16,898 bases of DNA, from NCBI GenBank assembly GCA_009782085.1, contig WQUN01000021.1, positions 1-16,898 of the forward strand. The letters run 5' to 3'. Below are positions 1 to 6,871 of this stretch, piece by piece. This DNA comes from Bacillota bacterium. Lineage in GTDB: Bacteria > Bacillota > Clostridia > Lachnospirales > WQUN01. The stretch's first letter is position 1; each line of letters starts with the position of its first letter. The notes under the pieces are model-generated. The model saw nothing but the letters and a program-made list of their open reading frames with translations, did no database searches and was not told the origin of the DNA. The position numbers and the translations under genes were made by a program.

Positions 1-46
1 CATGAATACAGGGTTATAAATATACAACCAATTTAACGTACCCCAT

Positions 47-122
47 GTAGGGGCGGCCATTGGCCGTCCGCGGACGCGCAATGCGCGCCCCTACGCGGAT
101 GGCAATAAATGGTTTCCGAGGG
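47..122. repeat. Cloverleaf-like palindromic intergenic repeat, full copy
   Basis: Outer arms GTAGGGGCG (47-55) and CGCCCCTAC (86-94) are perfect 9-bp complements. Between them lie three small palindromes: CGGCC-ATT-GGCCG (54-66), CGTCCGCGGACG (65-76) and CGCGC-AAT-GCGCG (75-87). Together they could fold as an outer stem with three short hairpins. A conserved tail (95-122, ending TTTCCGAGGG) follows. Bases 62-122 match 1367-1427 with about five differences in 61. The element lies just downstream of the rnz stop. It looks like a non-coding REP/MITE-type repeat, and I recall GTAGGGGCG-edged repeats from other bacterial genomes. It might also act as a bidirectional transcription barrier, but it has no T-tract. 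Confidence 0.7.
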
Positions 123-136
123 TGCTCGCTGATACA

Positions 137-1093
137 TTAATCCACGCTTTCCAAAGCCGCTTCTTCCTCTTCCTCGTCCTCGAACCTCAGCGTCTTCTGC
201 ATCCTGTCGTACCCCGTCCGGGAGTTTTTGAATATCCGCCTGGCGAAGTCGATGAAGTTGCCGGGGTCGGGCATAGCCGGGCTGAAATGCGTCAGCCAGA
301 GCTCGTTGACTTCGCCGTCTCTCGCGATTTTGGCGGCCTCGCCGAAGACCATGTGCATTTTGTCGGCCGCGTTTTCGAGAAAAGAATCGTCTCCGTACAT
401 CCCCTCGCAGACGAACAGGTCGCTTCCCCGGACGAAGCCGGGAAGCCACGGCACTGGCCTCGTGTCGGTGCAGTAGGCCAGTTTCAGCGGCTTCCTGGGC
501 GGGCCCATGACCATGTCCGCGGTGTACGCCGCGCCGTCGCATTCGGCGGCGCCCGTTTTTTGCAGCCGCGACCAGACCTTCAGCGGCACCCCGTTCGCCC
601 GGGCTTTCTCCACGTCGAACTTCCCGGCCCGTTTCAGGACGACGCGGTAGCCGAAGCACGGCATCCTGTGGTCGAGCGGGCACGCGCCGATCAAAAAGCC
701 GCCGGCCCGCACCTCCTCGTGGATCAGGCCCTTTTTGTACGGGAGCTCCATGATCTCGACGGGGTAGGGGAGTTCCGGCGCGATGACCCTCAGGCAGCGC
801 ACGACCTCGCCGAGCCCCGGCGGGCCGACGAGCAGCAGCGGTTCCTCCCTGCATGAGTTGCCGATCGACAGCAGGAGCCCCGGCAGGCCGGAGATATGGT
901 CGGCGTGGAAGTGCGTGAAGCATATTGCGTCGATATCCTTAAAGCCCCAGCCCAACAGCTTCATCGAGACCTGGGTGCTCTCGCCGGAGTCGATAACCAG
1001 AAGCCGCCCGTTCAGCCGGCAGATCAGGGAGGTCAGGAAGCGGTTCGGCAGGGGCATCATTCCGCCGGTGCCCAGAAGTGCGACGTCGAGCAT
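137..1093 (-). CDS. rnz: Ribonuclease Z (tRNA 3'-end processing endonuclease)
   Basis: This metallo-beta-lactamase-fold nuclease cuts the 3' trailer from tRNA precursors in the cytoplasm. At 318 aa it has the usual length of the short bacterial form. The zinc motif HFHADH is at residues 61-66. Further ligand candidates are H142 (DHRMPCFGYR), D210 (YCTDTRP) and H269 (LTHFSPAM). The segment around residues 155-182 (KFDVEKARANGVP...WSRLQ) matches the RNase Z region beside the flexible exosite arm, which argues against a generic MBL hydrolase. The tail is strongly acidic (EDEEEEE), an unusual but harmless-looking extension. The ATG is set by AAGGAG at 1100-1105, 6 nt away. It stands alone, downstream of a 337-bp repeat-rich gap. 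Confidence 0.93.
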   Translation of the reverse strand: MLDVALLGTGGMMPLPNRFLTSLICRLNGRLLVIDSGESTQVSMKLLGWGFKDIDAICFTHFHADHISGLPGLLLSIGNSCREEPLLLVGPPGLGEVVRCLRVIAPELPYPVEIMELPYKKGLIHEEVRAGGFLIGACPLDHRMPCFGYRVVLKRAGKFDVEKARANGVPLKVWSRLQKTGAAECDGAAYTADMVMGPPRKPLKLAYCTDTRPVPWLPGFVRGSDLFVCEGMYGDDSFLENAADKMHMVFGEAAKIARDGEVNELWLTHFSPAMPDPGNFIDFARRIFKNSRTGYDRMQKTLRFEDEEEEEAALESVD

Positions 1094-1203
1094 AAAAGGC
1101 TCCTTGGTTAATTATTTGCGCCGGATGACGATTGTGCGCCGTATATGATAATCAAAAAAAAGCACAGGCTTAAATACCGGATTCATCCCTATAGTCCCCC
1201 CAG

Positions 1204-1281
1204 TATGCTATAAAATGTAAAAGTCGTGCAAAACTGGAACGATATGCTATAAAATGTAAACGTCGTGCAAAAATGAACGGC
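1204..1281. repeat. Tandem duplication, two 39-bp units
   Basis: Units begin at 1204 and 1243. The first 30 bases (starting TATGCTATAAAATGTAAA) are identical except for one A/C change (AAAGTCG against AACGTCG); the last nine bases diverge. Each unit has a TGCTATAAAAT core resembling an extended -10 on the plus strand and, on the minus strand, a TTGCAC-like -35 followed by CATACT or CATATC. It may therefore be a duplicated promoter or regulator site for rnz. Only the repetition is certain. Confidence 0.75.
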
Positions 1282-1282
1282 A

Positions 1283-1337
1283 GTCATCCTGAGCGAAGCG
1301 AAGGATCTGAGATTCTTCGGCTTCGCCTCAGAATGAC
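1283..1337. repeat. Long imperfect hairpin repeat (GAGCGAAGCGAAGGATCT family)
   Basis: The left arm (1283-1308, starting GTCATCCTGAGCG) pairs with the right arm (1310-1337, ending TCAGAATGAC) over about 26 positions, with two single-base insertions and two mismatches. The core GAGCGAAGCGAAGGATCT is at 1291-1308. I recall very similar hairpins as dispersed repeats in many bacterial genomes. An 18-bp exact inverted match to the core occurs at 14274-14291, so the family is present more than once here. Confidence 0.75.
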
Positions 1338-1366
1338 AGTCATTGGTTATTATTGTAATAAAATGC

Positions 1367-1427
1367 GGCCTTCCGCGGACGCGCAATGCGCGCCCCTACA
1401 TGGTTGGCAATAAATAGTTTCCGAGGG
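1367..1427. repeat. Cloverleaf-like repeat, 5'-truncated copy
   Basis: These 61 bases match 62-122 with about five substitutions, so the right half of the element (palindromes, CGCCCCTAC and the CAATAAAT...TTTCCGAGGG tail) is kept. The left GTAGGGGCG arm is missing. The copy ends three bases before the TGA stop of the M18 peptidase, as the first copy ends close to the stop of rnz and in the same orientation. Both copies thus sit at 3' ends of minus-strand genes. Confidence 0.7.
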
Positions 1428-1430
1428 CAT

Positions 1431-2711
1431 TCAGTATTGCTCGTAGAACCCCTTAAACGCCTCCGCCATCCATTCCCCGTCCCTGACCGCCCCGGTCTCC
1501 CTGATCGAGTGCATCCCCAGGACCGGTGCGCCCACGTCCGCCGTCGGCATCACCAGCGCGCTAGCGAGAAGCGGCCCGAGCGTCGTCCCGCCCGGCATGT
1601 CCGAACGGTAGACGAAAGTCTGGCAGGGAACGCCGGCGTTTTTGCAGACGTCCCGGAACATCGCCGCCGCGGGCGCGCCCGTGGCGTACTTCCGGTTGGC
1701 GGAGAGCTTGACGACTGGGCCTCCGCCCAGGACCGGGCGGACCGCCTCGTCGTGAAGGCCGGGGCTGTTCGGGTGCAGCGCGTGGGTCAGGTCGGCGGAA
1801 ATCGCCGTGCCGTTCGCGCACATGCGGAAGAACGCGTCCCGCTCCCCGTCGCGGGAAAACGCCGATGCGAACCGCTCCAGGGCGTTCCGCGCGAAGAACG
1901 AACCCGCCCCCGCGGGCGTGACGCTCCCGATTTCCTCGTTGTCAAAGCACAGCAGAACGCTGAGGTTTTTTTTGCAGAGCTCCCCGTTCGTCAGGGCCTC
2001 CAGCCCCGCCCAGACCATCCACAGGTCGTCGAGCCGCGCGGACGAGACGAACTCGTCGTCCGCCCCGAAGAGACAGCCCTTTTCGGAGTCGTAAAGGAAC
2101 AGCTCAAAGTCCAGGATTTCGGCGTCCCCGCCGAGCTCCCGGCGCAGCAGGCGCTCCAGGCGGCCGCCGCTTTCCATCTCGCCGCTGACGAGCGCCAGAA
2201 CGGGCTTCATCTCCCGCTTGTCGTATTTATAGCCTTCGTTTAGCTCCTTGTTCAGGTGGATCGCCACGTTCGGGATGACCGTCAGCGGCCGGCCGATGTC
2301 GACGAGGCGTCCGGACGTTTCCCCCGTCCCGCCGTCCTTTACCATGACCAGCCCGGCCAGAGACAGCGGCCTGTCCAGCCAGGAGGGCAGAATCAGCCCG
2401 CCGTAGCACTCCGTGTTCAGCTTCACGCAGGCGGCCTCGGAGAGGCTCGCGCCGGGCTTTATCGCGATCCCGGGGGAGTCCGTGTGCGCCGCGATTATCC
2501 GGACGCCGTTTTCAGGCTCGAAATCCTCCCCGACGGCGAACGCCGCGACGGCGGAGTTGTCCTTTACCATATAGTATTTTCCGCCTTTTTCGAGCTTCCA
2601 GCCTTTGCCTTCGCGAAGCTCCGAATAGCCGCCTCGCGACAGGATCCGCGCGGCGTTTTGCGCCGCGTGGAAGGCTGTCGGGCTGGCGTTGACATAGTCG
2701 AGAAATCCCAT
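1431..2711 (-). CDS. apeB: M18 family aminopeptidase (DapB/aspartyl aminopeptidase type)
   Basis: This cytosolic di-zinc exopeptidase, probably a large tetrahedral oligomer as in its family, removes N-terminal residues from peptides. With the ATG at 2711 it is 426 aa, normal for M18. Visible motifs are AAHTDSPG (zinc ligand H76), the RLDDL segment, FDNEEIGS with the catalytic and metal-ligand glutamates E259/E260, SADLTHALHPN and the C-terminal MPGGTTLGPLL. A TTG at 2720 would extend it by three residues, but it directly abuts GAAAGG (2721-2726), whereas the ATG lies 9 nt away, so ATG is preferred. It is divergent from purK, with overlapping promoter candidates between them. The substrate cannot be read from the sequence. 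Confidence 0.92.
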   Translation of the reverse strand: MGFLDYVNASPTAFHAAQNAARILSRGGYSELREGKGWKLEKGGKYYMVKDNSAVAAFAVGEDFEPENGVRIIAAHTDSPGIAIKPGASLSEAACVKLNTECYGGLILPSWLDRPLSLAGLVMVKDGGTGETSGRLVDIGRPLTVIPNVAIHLNKELNEGYKYDKREMKPVLALVSGEMESGGRLERLLRRELGGDAEILDFELFLYDSEKGCLFGADDEFVSSARLDDLWMVWAGLEALTNGELCKKNLSVLLCFDNEEIGSVTPAGAGSFFARNALERFASAFSRDGERDAFFRMCANGTAISADLTHALHPNSPGLHDEAVRPVLGGGPVVKLSANRKYATGAPAAAMFRDVCKNAGVPCQTFVYRSDMPGGTTLGPLLASALVMPTADVGAPVLGMHSIRETGAVRDGEWMAEAFKGFYEQY

Positions 2712-2754
2712 AAATTTCAACCTTTCGCTTTGACTATCAATTTTTGTACGCGTC

Positions 2755-2763
2755 TGCTAGAAT
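2755..2763 (+). promoter_or_regulatory. Candidate extended -10 promoter for purK
   Basis: TGCTAGAAT fits an extended -10 (TGnTAtaAT). A TTGACT lies at 2730-2735, but 22 bp away is too far for a standard -35, so the extended TG would have to compensate. Transcription would start near 2770, giving a leader of about 60 nt, too short for a purine riboswitch. Confidence 0.4.
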
Positions 2764-2788
2764 AAAGATATATGGTAGCCTCTGTAAA
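2761..2788 (-). promoter_or_regulatory. Candidate promoter for the M18 aminopeptidase
   Basis: On the minus strand TTTACA (2783-2788) and TTTATT (2761-2766) are separated by 16 bp, with the start codon about 50 bp beyond. It overlaps the purK -10 candidate, so the two genes may compete for polymerase. Match quality is modest. Confidence 0.35.
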
Positions 2789-2828
2789 CTGTCATGACAA
2801 AAAGGGGTTACCCGCAAAGGAGCCTTTT

Positions 2829-4034
2829 ATGAATAACCCTCCGGCCAATCCGAACCCGTTGTCCCAGAGAATCGGCATAATCGGCGGCGGCCAGCTGGGC
2901 AAAATGATGATCCTGGAGGCCAGGAAACTGAGCTTCCGCGTTGTTGTCCTAGACCCGACGCCCGGCTGCCCGTGCCACGGCATATGCGACGAACATATCG
3001 TCGCCGCCTTTGATGACAGGGAGGCCATTGCCGCGCTGGCTGAAAAGTGCGACGTTATAACCTACGAATTCGAGGATATCGACGCCGGCGCGCTGCTGGA
3101 ACTCGAGCGCCGCGGGAAGCGCGTCTATCCGACCGCCTCGAGCCTACTGATTATACAGGATAAGTTCCTGCAAAAACAAGCCCTAAAAGAGGGAGGCATA
3201 CCCGTGCCGGAGTTCGCCTGTTGCGGGAGCGCCGCGGACGTCCGCGTTCTGGGCGAAAAGTGGGGCTGGCCGCTGATCCTCAAGGCCAGGCGCGGCGGCT
3301 ACGACGGCAAGGGGAACGCGGTCGCCGGAAGCGCAGGGGAGGCCGGGGAGGCTGCGGCCTCGCTGGGCCGCGGGGATTTTTTCGCGGAAAAATGGATAAA
3401 TTTCGACATGGAAGTCTCCGTGCTGGCGTGCAGGGGCCTGGACGGGAGCGTCGCCGTCTATCCTGTCGGCATGAACGAGCACAGGGAGAGCATCCTCCGC
3501 CGGTCGACCGTGCCCGCGCCGATCAGCGAAAAGGCGGCGCGTTCCGCGTCCGAGATAGCCGGGAAGGTCATGCGGGTTTTTGGAGGCGTAGGGATGTTCG
3601 GCGTGGAGATGTTCGTATGCGGGGACGAGGTTTTGGTGAACGAGGTGGCCCCGCGGCCGCATAACTCCGGCCACTATACCATCGAAAGCTGCGTGACGAG
3701 CCAGTTCGCCAACCACATCCGCGCGGTGGCCGGCCTGCCGCTGGGCAGCCCGGAGATGACGGTCGGCGCGGCGGTCATGGAGAATATACTGGGTTCCGGC
3801 GAGACAGAGGGCCCGGGAAGCGCGGGCGGGCAAAACCGCATAAACGGAACGGCCGTCCCGGCGCCGCTTTACGGGGCGGAGGCCGCCCTGGCCGTGCCGG
3901 GGGTGTCCCTCCACGTCTACGGGAAGGAGCGTTCCGCCCGCAACCGCAAGATGGGGCATCTGACGGCCGTTGGGAGAACTGTCGGGGAAGCGCGGGGCAG
4001 AGCGGCGGAGGCGATGAGAAGTATCCGGATATAG
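2829..4034 (+). CDS. purK: 5-(carboxyamino)imidazole ribonucleotide synthase (PurK)
   Basis: PurK uses ATP and bicarbonate to convert AIR to N5-CAIR in de novo purine synthesis in the cytoplasm. The 401-aa protein has the ATP-grasp layout: N-terminal GGGQLGKMM, TYEFED, the ATP-binding KARRGGYDGKG (residues 152-162), the metal-binding NEVAPRPHNSGHYT (E272 onward), VTSQFANHIRAV and the C-terminal LHVYGKE...RKMGHLT. It is slightly long because of an about 10-residue N-terminal extension and a Gly-rich insertion near SGETEGPGSAGG. The frame is open upstream to 2772, but AAAGGAG (2816-2822), 6 nt before this ATG, decides the start. The partner purE is not in the window. Its stop is one base from the stop of the convergent LarA-like gene. 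Confidence 0.95.
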   Translation: MNNPPANPNPLSQRIGIIGGGQLGKMMILEARKLSFRVVVLDPTPGCPCHGICDEHIVAAFDDREAIAALAEKCDVITYEFEDIDAGALLELERRGKRVYPTASSLLIIQDKFLQKQALKEGGIPVPEFACCGSAADVRVLGEKWGWPLILKARRGGYDGKGNAVAGSAGEAGEAAASLGRGDFFAEKWINFDMEVSVLACRGLDGSVAVYPVGMNEHRESILRRSTVPAPISEKAARSASEIAGKVMRVFGGVGMFGVEMFVCGDEVLVNEVAPRPHNSGHYTIESCVTSQFANHIRAVAGLPLGSPEMTVGAAVMENILGSGETEGPGSAGGQNRINGTAVPAPLYGAEAALAVPGVSLHVYGKERSARNRKMGHLTAVGRTVGEARGRAAEAMRSIRI

Positions 4035-4035
4035 A

Positions 4036-5319
4036 TCATGATTCCGGAAATTTATTTCTGTCCGCCCACAAACCCAGCGCCGGATTGCCTACATAAAAGA
4101 TTTCCTCGCCGTTTACCGTGTTAAAGCCGGGCTTGAGCGCCGCGCAGTCGTATTCCGCGAGCGCGTCCTCCGTTCGCGTGTATTTGAAAAAGACGGATTC
4201 GACCTCCTCTTTCGTCAGCCTGCCCGCGGCGTAGGTGACGGTAAAACGCCCGTCGGGGGAGCCGTGGATCAAATGCGCCGCCACGGACAGGTTGTCGCGC
4301 AGGTCCCGGTTCTCCTTGGTCAGCTTCAGGATGTTTTCCCGGCCGGCATATCCGTATTTTCTGATCAGCGCGTCGTTATCGCCGTCCTCGCCGAATTTCC
4401 GGACTCCCGGGGCTATCACGACAAGCTCCCCGCCGTCCGCGATCGCCATCCGCGTGCGATATATCGCCTTGTTCCCCAGCCAGGCGCTTTTGAACTCCTT
4501 TTCATCCAGAAACACGACCGCTTTCCGGATCGGCCTGTCCACAAAAATCAGGTTGCGCTTCCGGCTGAGGGCGACGGCTTCCTCGAACCGTTTCCGGCTC
4601 CTGCCCGTGAAAAGCCCGTGTATGTTCACTTTGCCGTCCGTGCAGGAAGTCACCGTCATCACGTACAAAAGCGGCAGGTCTCGGATAAAACGCTCTTCCG
4701 CGTAATCGAACACGCGCCTGACCGGCGAGCGGTCGCGGCCCATTATCCGCTCCAGGCCGTAAAAAGCCCCGAGCATGTGAGAGGAATTGATCATGTTGCT
4801 CCCGCCGCAGCCGACGAACAGGTTTTTGGAGTAATTGGCCATGCCGGCCACCTCGTGGGGCACGACCTGGCCGACGGACACGATAAGGTCATAGTTCCCC
4901 TCGATTATCAGCCTGTTCAGCTCCACGGCGATCGGTTCGTCCATCAGGCCCTCGGAGGCCTCCCGCACAAAAGCGCCGGGGACTTCGCCCAGCCTGACCA
5001 CGCCGCGGCGCCAGTCGTGCCTGATAAAAACGGAAAAGGGGACGCCGTCCCCGAAGAACGCCCTGCACTCCTCTTCGGTCATCGGGTCGTGCGTGCCCAG
5101 CGCCGGCAGTATGTCCACCCGGCAGCCGTCCTTCAGCAATCCGTAATACAGGGCCGTGATCGCGCCCGCGCCGGAATGCAGCCGCGTATAGTCCGGAGGT
5201 ATCAGCAGTACCTTTTTGAGCGGTTTGTCAAACCCCTCGAGCGTCCTGACAACGGCGTCCCGCAATTCCGTCTCGCTTATGCCTCGCGGATCATCGGAAA
5301 TGATGCTTTGCTCCCGCAC
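4036..5319 (-). CDS. LarA-family nickel-pincer racemase/epimerase (DUF2088), probably acting on a sugar acid
   Basis: LarA enzymes epimerise alpha-hydroxy acids by hydride transfer to a nickel-pincer nucleotide bound to a lysine. This 427-aa protein keeps the active-site pattern: PDYTR (D43, R46), ALGTHDPM (H77), PHEVAG (H155), K165 exactly 10 residues on, and H181 exactly 16 further. That is the spacing of H174/K184/H200 in Lactobacillus plantarum LarA. It is therefore probably active rather than a relic. The GTG start at 5319 is chosen because GGAGG (5327-5331) is 7 nt away; the ATG at 5343 has no ribosome site. It follows gnd by 16 bp in an operon with a KDG-kinase-like gene, so a gluconate-like substrate is more likely than lactate (inference). 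The cofactor genes larB, larC and larE are not in the window. Confidence 0.85.
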   Translation of the reverse strand: MREQSIISDDPRGISETELRDAVVRTLEGFDKPLKKVLLIPPDYTRLHSGAGAITALYYGLLKDGCRVDILPALGTHDPMTEEECRAFFGDGVPFSVFIRHDWRRGVVRLGEVPGAFVREASEGLMDEPIAVELNRLIIEGNYDLIVSVGQVVPHEVAGMANYSKNLFVGCGGSNMINSSHMLGAFYGLERIMGRDRSPVRRVFDYAEERFIRDLPLLYVMTVTSCTDGKVNIHGLFTGRSRKRFEEAVALSRKRNLIFVDRPIRKAVVFLDEKEFKSAWLGNKAIYRTRMAIADGGELVVIAPGVRKFGEDGDNDALIRKYGYAGRENILKLTKENRDLRDNLSVAAHLIHGSPDGRFTVTYAAGRLTKEEVESVFFKYTRTEDALAEYDCAALKPGFNTVNGEEIFYVGNPALGLWADRNKFPES

Positions 5320-5335
5320 AGTTATTCCTCCCCCG

Positions 5336-6787
5336 TCAGACATTGTACGCCGTAGAGGAGGTCGTCCCCCCGCGGCCCGTCCAGTTGGTATGGAAAAATT
5401 CGCCGCGCGGCCTGTCAACGCGCTCGTAGGTATGCGCCCCGAAATAGTCCCTCTGCGCCTGCAGCAGGTTCGCCGGCAGCCACGCGCTCCTGTACCCGTC
5501 GTAATAGTTAAGCGCCGACGAAAACGCCGGCACGGGCACGCCGCAAAGCGCCGCCTTCGCGCAGACCTCGCGCCAGCCCTCCTGCGCCTGTTTCAGCTTT
5601 TCCCTGAAGAACGGCGCGAGCATCAGATTGGTTATGCCGGGATCCTCGTCGAACGCCTCTTTGATTTTACCCAGGAACGCCGAGCGTATGATGCACCCGC
5701 CCCGCCACATCAGCGCTATCCCGCCGTAGTTGAGGTTCCACCCGTATGTTTTGGCCGCTTCTTTCATAAGGGAATAGCCCTGCGCGTAAGACACGATCTT
5801 GGACGCGTAAAGCGCTTTTTCTATGTTGCCGATAAAAGCCTTTTTATCGCCGTCAAACGCGGCCGGCGGGCCTTTGAGCAGTTTGGACGCCGCGACCCGC
5901 TCGTCCTTCGCGGCGGAAAGGCAGCGCGAGAAAACCGCCTCGCCTATCAAGGTCAGCGGCGCGCCCTCGTCCAGCGCCGAAATGACGGTCCATTTCCCCG
6001 TGCCCTTCTGGCCCGCCGCGTCCAGGATGTTGTCGACAAGCGGCGAGCCGTCCTCGTCCCCGACAGCCAGTATGTCCCGCGTGATCTCGACGAGGTAGCT
6101 GTCCAGGGGGCCCCTGTTCCATTCCTTAAAGACCTCGTGCATCTCTCCGGCGGACATGCCCGCAACGGCGCGCATCAGATGATAGGCCTCGCAGATGAGC
6201 TGCATGTCGCCGTATTCGATGCCGTTATGCGTCATTTTCACGAAATGCCCCGCGCCGCCCTCGCCCACCCAGTCGCAGCAGGGGCTGCCGTCCGGCCCTT
6301 TCGCCGCTATCGCCTGGAAGATCGGCTTCACGTGAGGCCACGCCGCCGGCGACCCGCCCGGCATTATGCTCGGGCCGAGCAAAGCGCCCTCCTCTCCGCC
6401 GGAAACGCCCGTCCCGACATAGAGCAGTCCCTTTCCCTCCAGATAGGCCGTGCGTCTGGCCGTATCCGGGAAATGGGAGTTGCCGCCGTCGATTATGACG
6501 TCGCCGCCGTCGAGATACGGGACGAGCAGCCCGATGAGATCGTCGACCGGCTGCCCGGCCTTGACCATCAGCATGATTTTCCGCGGCTTTTCCAGCGCGT
6601 CAGCGAGTTCCCGCAGGCTGTTCGTCCCGACGATGTTTTTCCCAGCCGCGCGGCCGCCGATAAAGTCCGTCACCCGTTCCGCCGTCCGGTTGTACACGGC
6701 GACCGTATAACCCTTGCTTTCCATGTTGAGGGCCAGGTTCTCGCCCATGACGGCGAGCCCGATCAGCCCGATATCCGCTTTTTTCAT
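5336..6787 (-). CDS. gnd: 6-phosphogluconate dehydrogenase, decarboxylating
   Basis: Gnd oxidatively decarboxylates 6-phosphogluconate to ribulose 5-phosphate with NAD(P)+ in the cytoplasm. The protein is 483 aa, the long dimeric type. It has the Rossmann motif GLAVMG (10-15), the VYNRT turn suited to NADP, GTGVSGGEEGA, the catalytic KMTHNGIEYGD with K184, H187, N188 and E191, and GTGKWT. The ATG is preceded by GGGGAG (6795-6800) at 7 nt. It is the middle gene of the pfkB-gnd-larA operon, 84 bp after pfkB. That gap carries a hairpin element (6814-6867) in its 5' leader, so gnd expression may be separately tuned. Its presence here rather than beside zwf points to dedicated sugar-acid catabolism. 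Confidence 0.95.
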   Translation of the reverse strand: MKKADIGLIGLAVMGENLALNMESKGYTVAVYNRTAERVTDFIGGRAAGKNIVGTNSLRELADALEKPRKIMLMVKAGQPVDDLIGLLVPYLDGGDVIIDGGNSHFPDTARRTAYLEGKGLLYVGTGVSGGEEGALLGPSIMPGGSPAAWPHVKPIFQAIAAKGPDGSPCCDWVGEGGAGHFVKMTHNGIEYGDMQLICEAYHLMRAVAGMSAGEMHEVFKEWNRGPLDSYLVEITRDILAVGDEDGSPLVDNILDAAGQKGTGKWTVISALDEGAPLTLIGEAVFSRCLSAAKDERVAASKLLKGPPAAFDGDKKAFIGNIEKALYASKIVSYAQGYSLMKEAAKTYGWNLNYGGIALMWRGGCIIRSAFLGKIKEAFDEDPGITNLMLAPFFREKLKQAQEGWREVCAKAALCGVPVPAFSSALNYYDGYRSAWLPANLLQAQRDYFGAHTYERVDRPRGEFFHTNWTGRGGTTSSTAYNV

Positions 6788-6813
6788 CCTTTCACTCCCC
6801 GGTTTGAATTCTG

Positions 6814-6867
6814 CCTGATTGCGAAAACTTAAACCTCCAGTCGCCGGTAAATGTTTTCACAATCGGG
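6814..6867 (-). other. Hairpin RNA-like element, copy A, in the gnd leader
   Basis: On the minus strand the arms GATTGTGAAAAC (6853-6864) and GTTTTCGCAATC (6817-6828) pair with one mismatch, extended by CCC/GGG-type flanks. The apical part carries ACC...GGT. The blocks GAAAACATTTACCGGCGAC and GGAGGTTTAAGTTTTCGCA recur, with few changes, in the element at 16315-16386. It starts 4 bp after the pfkB stop and ends about 26 bp before the gnd start codon. It lacks a T-tract, so it is not a plain terminator. It could be a leader regulator, a processing or stability hairpin, or a dispersed repeat. Confidence 0.65.
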
Positions 6868-6871
6868 TATC

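Larger units (their letters stand above)
1094..1430. other. Repeat-rich gene-free intergenic region
   Basis: This 337-bp stretch between the M18 peptidase stop and the rnz start holds no convincing gene. It contains a 39-bp tandem duplication (1204-1281), a long imperfect hairpin repeat (1283-1337) and a 5'-truncated copy of the window's first repeat (1367-1427). The rnz promoter must lie here on the minus strand. One candidate is TTGCAC and CATACT about 18 bp apart inside the tandem repeat, but it is weak. The small open frame across it reads through the tandem repeat and looks fortuitous. Confidence 0.7.

Noticed and set aside
1189..1386. A 65-codon minus-strand frame in the rnz upstream gap
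   Set aside because: It translates the tandem repeat and the hairpin repeat (a repeated FCTTFTFYSI peptide), so it is explained by the repeats.
1..1430. CRISPR array from the repeats in the left part
   Set aside because: The repeats are of different families, only two copies each, without regular spacers or cas genes.
2721..2828. Purine riboswitch upstream of purK
   Set aside because: The leader after the predicted start point is only about 60 nt, and the conserved purine-aptamer loops are not present.
5320..5343. ATG at 5343 as the LarA-like start
   Set aside because: It overlaps the gnd stop region without a ribosome site, while GTG 5319 has GGAGG at 7 nt.
5216..6832. A 538-codon open frame on the plus strand opposite gnd
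   Set aside because: It is Arg/Pro/Ala-rich with no recognisable motif, lies wholly antisense to well-conserved gnd and the start of the LarA gene, and arises from high G+C codon structure.
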